Shown here piece by piece: positions 1 to 8,333 of a stretch of 64,000 nucleotides of DNA (its first letter is position 1; each line of letters starts with the position of its first letter). The position numbers and the translations under genes were made by a program. Where the stretch lies: the NCBI GenBank assembly GCA_947632005.1, contig CANRNU010000006.1, forward strand, positions 1 to 64,000, given 5' to 3'. The stretch comes from an uncultured Oscillospiraceae bacterium. GTDB lineage: Bacteria > Bacillota > Clostridia > Oscillospirales > Oscillospiraceae. The notes below the pieces were generated by a model, which worked only from the letters and a program-made list of their open reading frames with translations, was not told the DNA's origin and made no database searches.

Positions 1-795
1 ATCGGCGCCGTGGGTCTGGCGCTGAGCTTTCTGGCGGCCGTGGCCGCGTCCATGCTGGGCGGGCTGATCTACGCCTTCCTGACCATCACCCTCCGGGCCA
101 ACCAGAACGTCACGGGCCTGACCCTGACCATCTTTGGGGCGGGGCTTGCCAACCTCTTCGGCGGCAGTCTCAACGCCATGGCCGGCGGTGTGGGCCAGAT
201 CAGCGTGGCCGTCACCAGCCGGGCCTACCGGGCCTATATCCCGGCGCTGTCGGGCCTGGGCCGGGTGGGACAGCTCATCTTCTCCTTCGGCTTCATGGCA
301 TATCTGGCCATCGCCGCGGCCCTGCTGGCCAGTTGGTTTTTGAACCGCTCCCGGGTGGGACTGAACCTGCGGGCCGTGGGCGAGGACCCGGCCACCGCCG
401 ACGCCGCCGGCATCAACGTCACCCGCTACAAATATCTCGCCACCTGCGTGGGCGCCGGTATCTCCGGCCTTGGCGGGCTCTATTACGTCATGGACTACAT
501 CAAGGGCACCTGGTCCACCGACGGCACCATCGAGGCCCTGGGCTGGCTGGCGGTGGCGCTGGTGATCTTCGCCACCTGGAAGCCGGCGCGGGCCATCTGG
601 TCGGCGTATCTGTTCGGGGTCCTCTACTGGGCCTACAACTACATCACCGGCCTGAGCCGGGCCAGCATCGAGCTGTTCAAGATGCTGCCCTACCTGGTCA
701 CCATCATCGTGCTGGTGGCGGTGAGCCTGCGCCGGTCCCGGGAGTCCCAGCCGCCGAAATCTTTGGGACTGAGCTACTTCCGCGAGGAGCGATAG
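1..795 (+). CDS. ABC transporter permease, simple-sugar/nucleoside type (5' truncated by window)
   Basis: The frame is open from the first base, so the N-terminus lies outside the window. The visible 264 residues are almost entirely hydrophobic helices with the loop residues ANQNVTGLTLTIFGAG near residue 40, typical of the BPD_transp_2 permeases (RbsC/YufQ-like) that work with BmpA-type nucleoside or sugar binding proteins. In this family two permeases and an ATPase form the importer; the partners must be upstream. It ends in a basic tail (LRRSRESQPPKSLGLSYFREER). Substrate cannot be decided from this fragment. Confidence 0.85.
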   Translation: MGAVGLALSFLAAVAASMLGGLIYAFLTITLRANQNVTGLTLTIFGAGLANLFGGSLNAMAGGVGQISVAVTSRAYRAYIPALSGLGRVGQLIFSFGFMAYLAIAAALLASWFLNRSRVGLNLRAVGEDPATADAAGINVTRYKYLATCVGAGISGLGGLYYVMDYIKGTWSTDGTIEALGWLAVALVIFATWKPARAIWSAYLFGVLYWAYNYITGLSRASIELFKMLPYLVTIIVLVAVSLRRSRESQPPKSLGLSYFREER

Positions 796-824
796 TCGTT
801 TGAAAGGCAAAGCCTTTCAAACGA
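796..824. terminator. Perfect 13-bp inverted repeat after the permease gene
   Basis: Arms TCGTTTGAAAGGC (796-808) and GCCTTTCAAACGA (812-824) flank a 3-base loop directly after the permease stop codon. It can form a strong hairpin at the 3' end of the transcript. There is no clear T-run on either side, so it may be an RNA-stabilising or REP-like palindrome rather than a classical terminator. Confidence 0.5.
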
Positions 825-858
825 AAAGGCTGCGGCCTGCTGCAGCACCAGACCGAAT

Positions 859-880
859 GCCTCCCCTGTGCAAGGGGGCC
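859..880. repeat. Degenerate copy of the palindromic CCTCCCC-TGTGCAAGGGG repeat
   Basis: GCCTCCCCTGTGCAAGGGGGCC is a short palindrome that resembles the core of the larger dispersed repeats at 19701-19753, 20116-20168 and 22540-22690. It lies between the permease and HAD genes. Confidence 0.45.
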
Positions 881-896
881 AATAAGGTGATACATT

Positions 897-1541
897 ATGA
901 GATACAAGCACATCTTCTTTGATCTGGACGGGACCCTGACGGACCCGGCCCTGGGCATCACCAACTCCATTATCTACGCCAGGAAAAAGTGGGGTCTTGA
1001 CCCGGGAGAAAACAAGGATTATTATAAGTTTATCGGCCCTCCCATGCCCAGGAGCTACGAGCAGTTCTGGGGCATGCCCCACGAGGAGGCTGTCCGGTTT
1101 TTGGCCACATACCGGGAGTATTTCGGGACCGTCGGTCTTTTTGAAAACGAGGTATACCCCGGCATTCCGGAGTTGCTGGCCGCGCTGAAGGAGCGGGGCT
1201 GCAAGCTCTACATGGCCACCACCAAGCCCACGGGCTTTTCCACCCGCATCGCGGAAAGATTCGGTCTGCTGCCCTACTTTGAGATCATCTCCGGCAGCCA
1301 GCCCAGCGGCGACAACACCAAGGCCGACGTGATATGCTTCGCCCGGGACACCTGCGGCGTGGATATGGCAAGCGCCGTCATGGTGGGCGACCGGCTTTAT
1401 GACGTGGAGGGAGCCCATGCCTGCGCCATCCCCTGCATCGGCGTGTGCTACGGCTACGGCGGCCGGGAGGAACTGACCGCCGCCGGCGCGGACCATATCG
1501 TGGACACGGTGGAGGACCTGCGCGCTCTGCTGCTGGGCTGA
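897..1541 (+). CDS. HAD-superfamily phosphatase (Gph/PpaX-like, subfamily IA)
   Basis: A 214-residue cytoplasmic phosphatase. Motif I is FFDLDGTLTD (residues 7-16; the first Asp is the nucleophile and the second the general acid). Motif II is the Thr in MATTKPTGF (about 104), with the Lys after it, and motif IV is VMVGDRLYDVEGA (about 160-172), giving the acidic Mg-binding pair. The helical cap between motifs I and II places it in the IA group, which includes phosphoglycolate phosphatase and pyrophosphatase PpaX. The substrate is not determinable. The start is fixed by AAGGTGA seven bases upstream of ATG. It precedes mgtE with a 285-bp gap and could share transcription with it. Confidence 0.85.
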   Translation: MRYKHIFFDLDGTLTDPALGITNSIIYARKKWGLDPGENKDYYKFIGPPMPRSYEQFWGMPHEEAVRFLATYREYFGTVGLFENEVYPGIPELLAALKERGCKLYMATTKPTGFSTRIAERFGLLPYFEIISGSQPSGDNTKADVICFARDTCGVDMASAVMVGDRLYDVEGAHACAIPCIGVCYGYGGREELTAAGADHIVDTVEDLRALLLG

Positions 1542-1826
1542 TACGGATCTTATTTCTGATAGACCGCAGCGAGGGATGTTTTCGCGAGGCAAGAAAGGCG
1601 ACGCGGGGAATACTTTGTGTATTGCCAGGCCGCCTAACGCGGCATCACGGAAACAGACCTGTTGCAGAAAGGAGGCGAGACGATGGACGCTGGCGACAGT
1701 ACCGGCACAAAACGAGGCCGAACGCGGCGGGCGACTGTCGTCCGCTCTCTGATGGGATAGGGGCGTACTGCGCCTGATCCCCGGCCTTTTTGTGCCTTCC
1801 ACATACCGAAAAAAGGAGGAAGGACA
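1542..1826 (+). promoter_or_regulatory. Long structured 5' leader of mgtE with a built-in terminator
   Basis: This 285-bp untranslated stretch is rich in nested inverted repeats: GGCG...AATAC-TTTGT-GTATT...CGCC (about 1597-1635) and GGCGACAGT...ACTGTCG (about 1690-1740), followed by an intrinsic terminator before the mgtE ribosome site. Mg transporter genes are often controlled by the M-box riboswitch, but the M-box 5' signature (GTTAGGTGAGGCTCC) is not seen. I therefore call it a probable cis-acting regulatory RNA of unassigned class. Confidence 0.5.
1754..1791 (+). terminator. Intrinsic terminator inside the mgtE leader
   Basis: GGGAT..GGCG-TACTG-CGCC..ATCCC (1754-1781) forms a hairpin followed after GGCC by TTTTT. 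It sits about 35 bases upstream of the mgtE ATG, so it would act on readthrough into mgtE, as an attenuator does. Confidence 0.55.
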
Positions 1827-3203
1827 ATGGCTGAACGCAGTATCTCGCTGGAGGACACCATCGTCACTCTGGCGGAACAGAAAAAATACCCCACCCTGCG
1901 GGACATCCTGGTGACCATGAACCCCGCGGACACCGCGGCTCTGTTTGAAGAGCTGGATGAGCACCTTCTGCCGCTGCTGTTCCGGCTGCTGCCCAAGGAC
2001 GAGGCGGCGGAGACCTTCGTGGAGATGGAACCGGACAGCCAGGAGCTGCTGATCCGGGGCTTCTCCGACAGCGAGCTGAAGGAAGTCGTGGATGAGCTGT
2101 ATGTGGACGACGCGGTGGACCTGGTGGAGGAAATGCCCGCCAACGTGGTCCGGCGCATCCTGCGCCAGGCGGACCCGGAGACCCGCAAGCTCATCAACAA
2201 CATTCTGAAATACCCCGACGACTCCGCCGGGTCACTGATGACCACGGAGTTCGTGGACCTGCTCCCCACCATGACGGTGGAGGACGCCATCAAGCGCATC
2301 CGCCGGACCGGTACGGACAAAGAGACCATCAACATCTGCTACGTCATCGACGACGGCCGGCACCTGCTGGGGACCGTGTCCATCCGCACCCTCATCCTCT
2401 CGGAGGAGGACGAGGCCGTCTCGGATGTGATGGAGGAGAACGTGATCTCCGTGGGCACCCTCACCGACCAGGAAGACGCCACGGCACTGTTTTCCAAGTA
2501 CGACCTGACGGTGGTGCCGGTGGTGGACAACGAGAACCGCCTGGTGGGCATCATCACCGTGGACGACGCCCTGGACGTCTTGGAGACAGAGACCACGGAA
2601 GACATTGAGATCATGGGCGGCGTCACCCCTACCGACAAGCCCTATTTCAAGACGACCGTGTGGGAGACCTTCAAGGCCCGGTTCCCCTGGCTGCTACTGC
2701 TGATGATCTCCGCCACCTTCACCGGCCAGATCATCGCCAGCTTTGAAAACGCCCTGGCGGCGGCCACGGTGCTCACAGCCTACATCCCCATGCTCATGGA
2801 CACCGGCGGCAACTCCGGCTCCCAGGCCAGCGTCACCGTCATCCGAGGCATCTCCCTGAACGACATTGAGTTCTCCGATTTCTTCCGGGTGGTCTGGAAG
2901 GAGATCCGGGTCGCCGTGACCTGCGGCGTCGCTCTGGCGGCGGTGAACTTCGTGAAGCTGCTGCTGGTGGACGGGATGCTCTTTCACAACGAGGCGGTCA
3001 CGGTGCCCGTGGCGGCAGTGATCTGCCTGACCATGGTCTGCACCATCCTGTGCGCCAAGCTGGTGGGCTGCACGCTGCCCATGCTGGCGGAAAAACTGGG
3101 CCTGGACCCCGCCGTGATGGCCTCGCCCTTCATCACCACCATCGTGGATGCGCTGAGTCTGCTCATCTATTTCCGCTTCGCCACCGCTATCCTGCAGCTG
3201 TGA
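1827..3203 (+). CDS. mgtE: Magnesium transporter MgtE
   Basis: 458 residues in the standard MgtE order: an N-terminal helical superhelix domain with DDAVDLVEEMP (about 90-105), a tandem CBS pair (about 135-255), a connecting helix, and a C-terminal bundle of five membrane helices from about 285. The conserved pore motif PMLMDTGGNSGSQ (about 320-332) is intact. The protein forms a Mg-gated homodimeric Mg2+ channel in the cell membrane; Mg binding by the N/CBS domains closes it. A strong AAGGAGGAAGG ribosome site precedes ATG. Expression is probably also controlled by the structured leader upstream. Confidence 0.96.
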   Translation: MAERSISLEDTIVTLAEQKKYPTLRDILVTMNPADTAALFEELDEHLLPLLFRLLPKDEAAETFVEMEPDSQELLIRGFSDSELKEVVDELYVDDAVDLVEEMPANVVRRILRQADPETRKLINNILKYPDDSAGSLMTTEFVDLLPTMTVEDAIKRIRRTGTDKETINICYVIDDGRHLLGTVSIRTLILSEEDEAVSDVMEENVISVGTLTDQEDATALFSKYDLTVVPVVDNENRLVGIITVDDALDVLETETTEDIEIMGGVTPTDKPYFKTTVWETFKARFPWLLLLMISATFTGQIIASFENALAAATVLTAYIPMLMDTGGNSGSQASVTVIRGISLNDIEFSDFFRVVWKEIRVAVTCGVALAAVNFVKLLLVDGMLFHNEAVTVPVAAVICLTMVCTILCAKLVGCTLPMLAEKLGLDPAVMASPFITTIVDALSLLIYFRFATAILQL

Positions 3204-3242
3204 GCGCCCGGCGCGGCAACATTGCCGCCCCACTCTGACAAA

Positions 3243-3278
3243 AAAGAAGACGGACACGTGTGTGTCCGTCTTCTTTTA
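3243..3278. terminator. Bidirectional intrinsic terminator between mgtE and the convergent acyltransferase gene
   Basis: Perfect 16-bp arms (3243-3258 and 3263-3278) with loop GTGT. The outer ends are A-run/T-run (AAAAGAAG...CTTCTTTT), so it can terminate both convergent transcripts. Confidence 0.9.
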
Positions 3279-3288
3279 CTTTCACCGC

Positions 3289-4365
3289 TCACACGATGGA
3301 CTTGAAAAGGGGCAGTTTTTTCATGACCATGTCGGTGAGATAGGCCATGCCGAAGGCGAAGGCCACCACTACCAACAGGCCGGGGACGCCGCCCAGCCCC
3401 CACCGGAAGGGGTTGAAGTGCAGATATTTATAGATGAGCCGCACATAGGCCAGATGGATGAGATAGATCCCGAAGGAGTGCCGGTCGATATTGGCCAGGA
3501 CCTTCTTCACCCGGGGGAAGCCCTCCTGGGAGCAGCGGAAGAACCAGCCTCCCACGCCGGCGCCCTGCAGAACCACCAGCGGGGACCAGTAGGAGAACAG
3601 GCCGTCCAGCTCCGCCCTGCCGTACCACAGATATACATATGTCAGCACTCCCAGCGCTGCCGTGGCCGCCAGCGCCATGGCCGCGTAGACGCCCCGGGGC
3701 ACCTTTCCGCCCCAGTTGTACAGATAATACCCCAAAAACAGCCAGAAGGGGTAGATGGTGGACACATGGATATAAAACCCATAGGGGACGCCCCAGATAT
3801 TCAGCAGGGGCAGCAGGGACAAAAACACTCCGTACACGATCAGCAAATAGCGGATGTCCTTTTCATCCGACAGCGCCGCCACCTTCTTATAGGCCGGCAG
3901 CAGCAGATACAGCCCCAGCAGGCAGTACAGGTACCACATGTGCGACCAGGTATTGCCGGTGAACACCTCCGCCACGCCGCCCAAAAATACAGGCCAGGTG
4001 CGCATGGCCGGGTTGAAGATGGCCTCCAGCACCGCGAACAGCACGCCGAAGACTACGATGGCCTTCACCACCCGGGCAATGTACCGGGAAAACAGCTTGC
4101 GATAGCCGATCTCCTTTTCCGGCCGCAGGAGCAGCGCGCCCGTCACCATGATGAAGCAGGGCACCGCCCAGTACTGTTCATTGATCGCGAGCCGGCACAC
4201 GAATGCCCGCGGAAAATTCATCCCGGCGGCAAACGCCAGCTCCGTGGAGCGGGCCGTGTGCATCAGGACGATGAACAGACAGGCCGTGGCGCGCAGGCAA
4301 TCGAAGGCGGCAGTGCGCCCCGGCACTTGTGCCGGGGCGCTCTGGGATACGGAATACCGGTCCAT
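3289..4365 (-). CDS. Acyltransferase 3 family integral membrane protein (OafA/YrhL-like)
   Basis: About 358 residues with roughly ten hydrophobic helices. The N-terminus FDCLRATACLFIVLMHTA carries the family signature, with the catalytic-type His in the first helix (LMHTA). Members O-acetylate sugars or peptidoglycan components, or act on lipids, at the membrane. The acceptor here is unknown. The ATG overlaps the stop codon of the upstream secreted-protein gene by one base (TGATG), so the two are translationally coupled and the acyltransferase may modify a surface polymer or that protein. A TTG codon directly before ATG is an alternative start. Confidence 0.85.
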   Translation of the reverse strand: MDRYSVSQSAPAQVPGRTAAFDCLRATACLFIVLMHTARSTELAFAAGMNFPRAFVCRLAINEQYWAVPCFIMVTGALLLRPEKEIGYRKLFSRYIARVVKAIVVFGVLFAVLEAIFNPAMRTWPVFLGGVAEVFTGNTWSHMWYLYCLLGLYLLLPAYKKVAALSDEKDIRYLLIVYGVFLSLLPLLNIWGVPYGFYIHVSTIYPFWLFLGYYLYNWGGKVPRGVYAAMALAATAALGVLTYVYLWYGRAELDGLFSYWSPLVVLQGAGVGGWFFRCSQEGFPRVKKVLANIDRHSFGIYLIHLAYVRLIYKYLHFNPFRWGLGGVPGLLVVVAFAFGMAYLTDMVMKKLPLFKSIV

Positions 4366-5066
4366 CAATAGAACATGCCGCCGCCGGGGATGCAGCCGCC
4401 GCTGTTGCCGCCGGAGCTGCTGCCACCGCCGCCGGAGCTCTTGGAGCCGCCGGAACTGCCGGAGCTGCCGGAGCTCTTGGGGGCGCCGCCGTAAGCGAAC
4501 GTGCCGGCCGCGATCTCCGCCTCGGCCGTGGCCTGCTCATCCGCGGAGGTGTCGATCTCCTCGCCGGTGGCGATGCTGGTGTAGACCAGGTAGGGCAGAC
4601 TGTTCCAGGCACGCTGGACCTCGCCCTCCTCGATGTCGGAGAACTTCACGTCATGGACCTCGCCCACCGTCCAGTCGGACCAGATGATCTGCAGGTCATA
4701 GGTGGTATCCTCGGTCTCCTCCTCGCCGGGCGTGTAGCACAGCCAGCAGGCCTCTTCCTTCTCAAACACGACGTCTCCGCCGTTCTCCAGCAGGGTGGCA
4801 AACTCCCACTCCGCCTGTTCGCTGGTCTTGATGTTGATGCCGGTGATATTGGTGCCGGTGGCGTTCACAAGGCGGATCTTATAGCCGTCCTCGGTCTCTT
4901 CCCCGAGGATCTCCAGATCCTCTTCCTTTTCCGTCTCTTCGGCCTCCGCCGCGTCCTGATCTTCCTCCTTGGCCTCGTCGTCCGCCGCCAGGGCAGCGGC
5001 GCCGCAGCTCAGGACCAGCAGCAGAGCCAGCAGCAGGGATGTGATCTTTTTCATCTTGGTGTTCAT
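4365..5066 (-). CDS. Secreted acidic protein with Ser/Gly-rich tail
   Basis: 233 residues from the ATG that follows AAAGGACACACT; an earlier in-frame start exists but lacks a ribosome site. The signal peptide (NTKMKKITSLLLALLLVLSC...ALA) is followed by a Glu/Asp-rich linker, then a folded region (about 60-180) with YKIRLVNATGTNITGINIK and two tryptophan-rich strands. The C-terminus is a low-complexity Gly/Ser segment (about 190-230) ending in CIPGGGMFY. I do not recognise a catalytic domain. It is coupled to the acyltransferase downstream and lies beside a cell-wall-binding protein, suggesting a role at the envelope. Confidence 0.75.
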   Translation of the reverse strand: MNTKMKKITSLLLALLLVLSCGAAALAADDEAKEEDQDAAEAEETEKEEDLEILGEETEDGYKIRLVNATGTNITGINIKTSEQAEWEFATLLENGGDVVFEKEEACWLCYTPGEEETEDTTYDLQIIWSDWTVGEVHDVKFSDIEEGEVQRAWNSLPYLVYTSIATGEEIDTSADEQATAEAEIAAGTFAYGGAPKSSGSSGSSGGSKSSGGGGSSSGGNSGGCIPGGGMFY

Positions 5067-5107
5067 AGTGTGTCCTTTCTTTCCACGCCTGTTCGGTCCT
5101 CGCACCG

Positions 5108-7837
5108 TCAGGCCACGTATTTGTAGTTGACGTACATCCAGGTCCCGGACTGACCGTAGGAGATCTGGTAGCCGTTGCGGCCCGTCTCATTGGTAAAGTT
5201 GGTGTCAAAGACGTACCATCTGCCGTTGATCTTGACCTCTGTCCAGCCGTGGGGCGCGTTGTAGGTAGGCGTGCTGCGCACATAGCCCTCCACGAAGCGG
5301 ACCTCATAGCCCAGCACCTTCGCCATCTGATAGAAGGTAGCGGCCATCACATAGCAGTTGCCGGTCTTGTTATTAAAGCCGTAGTTGGCATACCAGGAGC
5401 TGTGAGGCGTGCTGGAGGCGCGCATCCAGCGGTTGGAGTACCGCAGGCCCGCCGACCAGTTGAAGGCTGCCCGCAGGTTCCAGCCCACGGAGTTGAGCAC
5501 CTTCACGGCCTTGCGCATGGGGTCGGTCATATAACCCGTGATGATGCCGTTCTCATTCACATGATAGGTCTTGCCCGCCAGGCTCACATCCTGGTTCGTG
5601 ACCAGCTTGCCGTCGGAGGTGAAATAGTACATGTCGTCGTTCATGTACGTCACACCGGTGGCCATGGCGCCGGAGCTGCCAAAGTAATAGGTCTCGCCGT
5701 CGATGATCTTCTTCCCGGTGGCCATCACGCCGGTGGCCGTGCTGTTCAGGTCGCCCGGCTCAAAGTAGTACTTCTTCCCGCTGATGGTCTGCCAGCCGGT
5801 CTGCATCACACCGGCGCTGGTGAAGTAATACTTGCTGCTGCCCACGGCCTTGAGGCCGGTGGCCATCTTGCCGTTGCTGTCATCAAAGTGATACTTGCTG
5901 CCGTTGAGGATCCGCCAGCCGGTGGCCATCACGCCCAGGTTGGGATTGCTCAGATCGCCTTCTTCAAAATAATACTTGCTGCCGCTGATGGTCTGGAAGC
6001 CGATCAGCATCTCGCCGGTGCTCTTGCTGAAGTAGTACTTCTTCCCGTCTATGGTCTTCCACCCCGTGGGGAGCACGCCGGTGGTCGGGTCCAGATAATA
6101 GGTCTTGCCGCCGATCACCTGTTTGCCCTTCAGCTGCCAGCCGGTAGCCGGGTCAAAATAGCACTTGCCCTTGCCGGAGATGTCCACCCATCCGGTCAGC
6201 ATCCTGCCGCTGCCGTCCTTCCGGCGCAGGAAGTAGGTATGCTTCTCGCCGTTTTCCTCCAGCTCCACCAGTCCGGTCTTCCGCACGCCCGTCGTCGGGT
6301 CCAGGTAATACCGGTTGCTGCCCACCGTCAGCCAGCCCGTCTGCATGATGCCGGTGGCCGGGTCAAAGTAGCACTTGCCTCTGCCGGAGATGTCCACCCA
6401 TCCGGTCAGCATCTTGCCGCTGCCGTCCTTCCGGCGCAGGAAGTAGATGTTCTTCTTGCCGTCTTCCTCCAGGGTCAGGATACCGGTCTTCCGCACGCCT
6501 GTCGTCAGGTCCAGATAATACCGGTTCTTGCCCACCGTCAGCCAGCCCGTCTGCATGATGCCGGTGGCCGGGTCAAAATAGCACTTGCCCCGACCGGAGA
6601 TGTCCACCCATCCGGTCAGCATCTTGCCGCTGCCGTCCTTCCGGCGCAGGAAGTAGGTGTTCTCCTTGCCGTCTTCTTCCAGGGTCAGGATGCCGGTCTT
6701 CCGCACGCCTGTCGTCAGGTCCAGATAATACCGGTTCTTGCCCACCGTCAGCCAGCCCGTCTGCATGATGCCGGTGGCCGGGTCAAAGTAGCAATTGCCC
6801 CGACCGGAGATATTCACCCATCCGGTCAGCATCTTGCCGCTGCCGTCCTTCCGGCGCAGGAAGTAGGTGTGCTGTTCGCCGCCTTCCTCCAGGGTCAGGA
6901 TGCCGGTCTTCCGCACGCCCGTCGCCGGGTCCAGATAATACTTGTTCTTGCCCACGGTCAGCCAGCCTGTCTTCATGATGCCGGTAGCCGGGTCAAAGTA
7001 GCACCTGCCTCTGCCGGAGATGTCCACCCATCCGGTCAGCATCTTGCCGCTGCCGTCCTTCCGGCGGAAGAAGTAGGTGTTCTGCGCGCCGCCTTCCGTC
7101 AGGGTCACCAGTCCGGTCTGCTTGGCGCCGGCCAGTTCCGATTCCAGATCGTCCATCCGCAGGAAGTATGTATACTTCCCGATCTTCTGCCGACCGGTCA
7201 GCATCATTCCCGTCGCCGGGTCAAAGTAGTACTTCCGCGTGACCTTATCGGTGCCGGTGATGCTCACCCACCCGGTCAGCATCACGCCGCTGCCGTCCTT
7301 CCGGCGGAAGAAGTATTTCTGTCCATCAATGATCTGCCAGCCCATGAGTTTATTGCCCGCCGGGTCAAAGCAGTACCACCTGCCGTTCACCTGGGCCTTG
7401 TACGCTCCCTCTACGGACAGCAGCGCGATATCGGCGACGTCTTCCTCCCCGTCGTCGGTCTCATCGTCGCCGTCCTCGTCATCCGGGAGTTCGTCCTTGT
7501 CCTCCGAGCCGTCGTCAACGTCCTCGCCGGGCCCGGCAGGGGTGTTGGTGTTATCGGGCGCAGTGGTGTTGTCCGGGTCGCTCGCAGGGGGCGTGGTGGG
7601 CTGCTGGGTCCCGCCGCTGTCGTCGGACTTGTCGCCGCCGTCCTCGCCGGTGTCCTTCTCCGGCACGTCGGCCGGGGGCTCGCTCTGCACCGGGTCCGGA
7701 TCTTCGACCGTGTCGGCGGGAGCCGTCTCCTTCGGCGTGTCAGAGGGCTCTTCCTCCGCATAGACCGGCACCCAAAGGCCCAACAGCGCCACCGCCGCCA
7801 GGATCAAACTGATGATACGCTTTGTCACGTTCCCCAT
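5108..7837 (-). CDS. Secreted cell-wall-binding-repeat protein with C-terminal transglutaminase-like domain
   Basis: 909 residues. A signal peptide (ISLILAAVALLGLWVPVYA) is followed by a long acidic Pro/Asp/Thr linker (about 30-140), then some 20 copies of the choline/glucan-binding type repeat (GW...G..YYF or YYLDPATG, about 145-760). The C-terminal about 120 residues form a transglutaminase-like cysteine protease fold with the triad visible as NKTGNCYVMA (Cys), APHGWTEV (His) and WYVFDTNF (Asp). Such proteins attach to the wall by the repeats; the triad domain may cleave or cross-link peptides. Part of the repeat region is a near-identical 210-bp tandem array. ATG lies only two bases after AGAGG, so the exact start is uncertain. 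Confidence 0.88.
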   Translation of the reverse strand: MGNVTKRIISLILAAVALLGLWVPVYAEEEPSDTPKETAPADTVEDPDPVQSEPPADVPEKDTGEDGGDKSDDSGGTQQPTTPPASDPDNTTAPDNTNTPAGPGEDVDDGSEDKDELPDDEDGDDETDDGEEDVADIALLSVEGAYKAQVNGRWYCFDPAGNKLMGWQIIDGQKYFFRRKDGSGVMLTGWVSITGTDKVTRKYYFDPATGMMLTGRQKIGKYTYFLRMDDLESELAGAKQTGLVTLTEGGAQNTYFFRRKDGSGKMLTGWVDISGRGRCYFDPATGIMKTGWLTVGKNKYYLDPATGVRKTGILTLEEGGEQHTYFLRRKDGSGKMLTGWVNISGRGNCYFDPATGIMQTGWLTVGKNRYYLDLTTGVRKTGILTLEEDGKENTYFLRRKDGSGKMLTGWVDISGRGKCYFDPATGIMQTGWLTVGKNRYYLDLTTGVRKTGILTLEEDGKKNIYFLRRKDGSGKMLTGWVDISGRGKCYFDPATGIMQTGWLTVGSNRYYLDPTTGVRKTGLVELEENGEKHTYFLRRKDGSGRMLTGWVDISGKGKCYFDPATGWQLKGKQVIGGKTYYLDPTTGVLPTGWKTIDGKKYYFSKSTGEMLIGFQTISGSKYYFEEGDLSNPNLGVMATGWRILNGSKYHFDDSNGKMATGLKAVGSSKYYFTSAGVMQTGWQTISGKKYYFEPGDLNSTATGVMATGKKIIDGETYYFGSSGAMATGVTYMNDDMYYFTSDGKLVTNQDVSLAGKTYHVNENGIITGYMTDPMRKAVKVLNSVGWNLRAAFNWSAGLRYSNRWMRASSTPHSSWYANYGFNNKTGNCYVMAATFYQMAKVLGYEVRFVEGYVRSTPTYNAPHGWTEVKINGRWYVFDTNFTNETGRNGYQISYGQSGTWMYVNYKYVA
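6181..7230 (-). repeat. In-gene 210-bp tandem repeat array (70-residue protein unit)
   Basis: The phrase TGTCCACCCATCCGGTCAGC (one copy reads TATTCACCCA) recurs at 6181, 6391, 6601, 6811 and 7021, exactly 210 bp apart. Each unit encodes about 70 residues made of several YYF/YFDPATG repeats plus FLRRKDGSGKMLTGWV. The middle units are almost identical in DNA, indicating recent unit duplication and likely copy-number variation. Confidence 0.9.
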
Positions 7838-8004
7838 CACCTCTCAATAGTTCTCTTCCTCTGCTGTAGGAAAAACTGTAACATACAGATATAAATATAA
7901 CTCTCCTGAAACCCATTTGTCAAGGTATTCCGCCGCCTCCGCCGCGAGATACGGCAGGAAAAGCGGTCGGAACGGCGCCGGCGCCCTTATCTGCGCCCTG
8001 TTCA

Positions 8005-8034
8005 TTGACAAAGCCCCGCCCTCTGTGCTATCAT
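8005..8034 (+). promoter_or_regulatory. Sigma-A type promoter for the small ORF at 8061
   Basis: TTGACA (8005-8010), an 18-bp spacer, and TATCAT (8029-8034) lie 26 bp before the ATG of the downstream small gene. Confidence 0.65.
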
Positions 8035-8060
8035 GTCACCAGTCCCAGGAGGTGGATACC

Positions 8061-8273
8061 ATGGCGCTAAAGACAACCGACCGCATCCTCAAGGATGCGA
8101 AAAAGATCGTCCGGGGGGAGAAGGTCGCCGATTTTCTGAACGACCCCAAGCAATATTTCCGCCGGGTCCGGGTGGGCTACTATCACGACCGTTTCCTTCT
8201 GGCCACCCGCTGGGTCGTCAACGACGAACAGCAGCAGCTCAACGAGTACTACCGGAAGCTGCAGCAGCCATAA
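8061..8273 (+). CDS. Small hypothetical protein, 70 residues
   Basis: ATG follows AGGAGGTGGATACC, and a consensus promoter lies just upstream, so this start is preferred over in-frame upstream codons. The protein (MALKTTDRILKDAKKIV...) is charged and soluble, with aromatic residues in FRRVRVGYYHDRF and a Gln-rich end NDEQQQLNEYYRKLQQ. I recognise no domain. It is a single-gene unit with its own promoter and terminator, divergent from the large wall-binding protein gene. Confidence 0.7.
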   Translation: MALKTTDRILKDAKKIVRGEKVADFLNDPKQYFRRVRVGYYHDRFLLATRWVVNDEQQQLNEYYRKLQQP

Positions 8274-8279
8274 AACCGC

Positions 8280-8306
8280 ACGGACGAGGAACGCCTCGTC
8301 CGTTTT
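8280..8306 (+). terminator. Intrinsic terminator after the 70-residue protein gene
   Basis: ACGGACGAGG-AACG-CCTCGTCCGT with 10-bp perfect arms, followed by TTTT. Confidence 0.85.
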
Positions 8307-8333
8307 CATTCTTCCGCAGCAAGGAGGCATACC

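Noticed and set aside
1542-1826. M-box riboswitch upstream of mgtE
   Set aside because: The conserved GTTAGGTGAGGCTCC 5' block is missing, so only an unassigned structured leader is claimed.
6181-7230. CRISPR-like regular repeats
   Set aside because: The 210-bp period is inside a coding frame and encodes wall-binding repeats; no 25-40 bp repeats with unique spacers are seen anywhere.
5249-7894. 881-codon open frame on the plus strand opposite the cell-wall-binding gene
   Set aside because: It mirrors the repeat structure of the minus-strand gene, has no ribosome site and an amino-acid composition (His/Ala/Gly/Val-rich) typical of antisense frames in GC-rich genes.
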